Below are positions 63,301-64,000 of a DNA stretch of 64,000 nucleotides, piece after piece (positions within the stretch are counted from its first letter, which is position 1; each line of letters begins with the position of its first letter). The stretch is from Calditrichota bacterium. Lineage in GTDB: Bacteria > Zhuqueibacterota > Zhuqueibacteria > Zhuqueibacterales > Geothermadaptataceae. The notes under the pieces were generated by a model, which worked only from the letters and a program-made list of their open reading frames with translations, was not told the DNA's origin and made no database searches. The translations under genes were made by a program, and so were the position numbers. Location: assembly GCA_008501765.1 (NCBI GenBank), contig QQUE01000007.1, forward strand, positions 124,001 to 188,000, given 5' to 3'.

Positions 63301-63716
63301 TTGCGTGTGTGAGCGTCGGCTTGATCTATTACTTTTGTGAGCCAGAAAATATCAAGACTGCCCCTGCGAATGGATGCGTCGAGGGCGGTCACCAAACGAT
63401 CTTCAAGCTCCGGATGTTCTGTTTCTAAAAATCGGGCTATTTTTTCCGGGGATATATCCTTGCGGAATGGTAAAATAATGTAGCGAATTAATGAATACAA
63501 AAAAGCGATTCCAGTTACAATGGCCACAGCCGGAATTAAGTAAGGGGCTGCGGTCCAATAGGCTGAAAACAAAGCCATAAATCCGAGGCCAAAAGCGAAA
63601 ATACTCAGCACAATCGCGACGCCTTTAACAGCCGTGTCGCGCCGCCAGCGGTGAATTGCCGCATTTATTTTTTCATAGAGCTGCGATTGTTGTCTGTAAA
63701 TATTTGGATTTCCCAT
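60369..63716 (-). CDS. DUF4175 family membrane protein with long Gln-rich coiled coil
   Basis: A 1115-residue protein. Start at the ATG at 63716 (GAGGT upstream); the frame is open 10 residues further. Two helices near 35-90 and one near 160-180 anchor it; an Ig-like extracytoplasmic region follows (to about 500), then a Gly stretch (SSGGGGGGGG) and some 450 residues of Gln/Asn/Glu-rich coiled coil with QQQNQ, RRQNQINQAN and RQQEELNRD type segments. This matches DUF4175 in Bacteroidota-like genomes. Function unknown; probably a structural envelope component that works with the vWA proteins beside it. Confidence 0.82.
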   Translation of the reverse strand: MGNPNIYRQQSQLYEKINAAIHRWRRDTAVKGVAIVLSIFAFGLGFMALFSAYWTAAPYLIPAVAIVTGIAFLYSLIRYIILPFRKDISPEKIARFLETEHPELEDRLVTALDASIRRGSLDIFWLTKVIDQADAHTRKISFEQEVTSSKTPFWALLSVAAGALLIFVLFSKTEWQPHIATMINSDFTAPQPLPELYVTPGDSRVKRGASLQVAATLKNYIPDAVQLYFSGPDSVWQNFTMQPQGDKKADVGYELFDIQSGFQYYVKAGTEISEVFNVSVFEAPQIKQIDLAFRYPAFTQLKPRKEKDSGDVWAPAGTKVTVEVLSTVVVTEAELLLGDNKSLAMNLISDSTARASFKVEKDSFYKIRLATSDGLDNKPLAEYFIRALQNQPPSITVLKPNRDIKATMLEEIPVSAEISDDFGLDKAVLVVQVNSEKEKEFQLRQKSGVNTKDALTYQTHEFSTLLYLEDLNLKPGDFASYYFKAHEGQSGSTVSDMYYIEITNFDNIYRVATSSGGGGGGGGDAPQFAKLQKDIITAATKLIQNKKVMPGNEYKLNIESLYKTQTDVRTSIESIVQRAKLRGRMLQQQQNQIVDALADAVKAMKFAEPKIEHDSLKAAMPDMRSAYRYLLKADVLVRERQISNSRSQGQGGAQNQRELTRLFQDELDKIKNKYETLQQGDTKQAQQEQDEALRKIQELARRQNQINQANRQLAQQNLPEEENKRQIKKLQRQQEELNRDTQKQMQDMANKAAQNRENTQQSAQNSQELRKASQAMNRATQKLQQAQPQNALANGQQALDRLRKLEQKLQQSQKDDISKELKNIENEMRSIAQKQNEIAAETSRLKKESSPDSTAVARNIERQNQLRETFENAMDELNQLTHRESTKKQDANQDLQQVERKIEQENIDGRMRDAEASLKKSQLSEAEKMQNSIHQDLTAANADFKKVLDKFKDSNQEKIGQALKETRKMRESLEEFLSQSQKSNPDRQGNEGSAGQEKSDKTDQQLQEAIWKSRENFRKLSELVAGIPDMHSQFKDLQNIANGIVRNAVPGSQRLDLIEAQLVYKMKLIEAELQAQLHVEEGLDATQGFETVKIPQEYRELVEEYFRNLSSARKK

Positions 63717-63723
63717 AGAAAAT

Positions 63724-64000
63724 TTACCTCGGAACACGGTTTGCAAAAACAGTTTCGGCGATTATGAGTAACAGAAGAGACAACAAAATGAAACGCCAGA
63801 GTTTTTGTTGCTGTTCAATGTCAATTTCTGAAAACTGGCCGGCGCGAAGCACTTGATTGTTGCTTGAAATTTCGCCATCTGTACTCAGGCGCGCCTGAAA
63901 ACTTTCGGCAGTGTAAAATTCAGTCTCACTTTCACGGCGGTCAACATTAACTGCGACTTGCATCTGTTTTCCGTTTTGTGAAAAGGAATACACGCCCGGT
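63724..64000 (-). CDS. BatA-like vWA-family protein, C-terminal part (gene runs out of the window)
   Basis: The frame is open to base 64000 without a start, so only the C-terminal 91 residues or so are seen. It begins P-G-V-Y-S-F, a segment usual near the end of BatA/aerotolerance-type membrane proteins, has VNVDRRESE with polar loops, and ends in a membrane helix (KLWRFILLSLLLLIIAE) and a short basic tail. It ends 7 bases before the DUF4175 ATG. The name is based on this tail and on context. Confidence 0.55.
   Translation of the reverse strand, partial: PGVYSFSQNGKQMQVAVNVDRRESETEFYTAESFQARLSTDGEISSNNQVLRAGQFSEIDIEQQQKLWRFILLSLLLLIIAETVFANRVPR

Overview
The window reads as a chromosomal stretch of a low-to-mid GC, Gram-negative bacterium of the FCB superphylum, probably Calditrichota or a neighbouring lineage such as KSB1 or Ignavibacteria. 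Clues are a secreted propeller protein with an FPNPF-type C-terminal sorting/FlgD-like domain, DUF3570 and DUF4266 envelope proteins, a DUF4175/von Willebrand cluster, many lipoproteins, and frequent TTG/GTG starts. This placement is by eye only. No insertion sequence, transposase, phage gene, rRNA gene or CRISPR array is visible.

Layout. Bases 1-8010 are partly accessory: the end of a nucleotidyltransferase, a DUF262/HNH/AlbA_2 fusion that looks like an antiphage protein, then a MrfA-type helicase followed by a secreted endonuclease/exonuclease/phosphatase, and an orphan hutI. Bases 8197-12958 (plus strand) hold a deoxyhypusine-synthase-like protein, an MFS transporter, and an overlapping four-gene envelope redox operon (heme lipoprotein, TlpA-like thioredoxin, DUF4266 lipoprotein, DUF3570 protein). 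Bases 12959-13897 are a gene-free AT-rich gap with DnaA-box-like sites. Bases 13898-29052 (plus strand) are a TPR membrane protein, the rimP-nusA-infB-ylxP-rbfA-truB-ribF-rpsO-pnp cluster, an M16 protease, alanine dehydrogenase, a polysaccharide deacetylase, a MerR regulator, and two tRNA-Pro genes flanking a glycosyltransferase and a DedA-like protein.

From 29.1 kb nearly everything is on the minus strand: a TPR protein, tRNA-Arg, folD, ymdB, rny, zapA, a coiled-coil protein, and the tRNA-Val/thrS-infC-rpmI-rplT-pheS-pheT cluster. Next come three small unknown genes, a Yip1-family membrane protein, dnaE, an acidic TPR lipoprotein, and a riboflavin operon (ribD-ribE-ribBA-ribH) that runs on into a propeller protein and recN under an FMN riboswitch with a readable terminator/antiterminator switch. 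The right edge holds a CopD-like membrane protein and a coupled envelope module: a BatA-like fragment, a DUF4175 coiled-coil protein, a vWA/glutamine-amidotransferase-like membrane protein and a secreted pseudo-caspase with a Ser at the Cys position.

Most notable: an RNase Y whose HD active site has lost several metal ligands; an infC start at an AUU codon with a good Shine-Dalgarno; the FMN riboswitch with a 10-bp antiterminator; the DUF262-HNH-AlbA_2 fusion; the pseudo-caspase/vWA module; the heme/TlpA/DUF4266/DUF3570 operon; and a terminator-like hairpin immediately in front of rimP.
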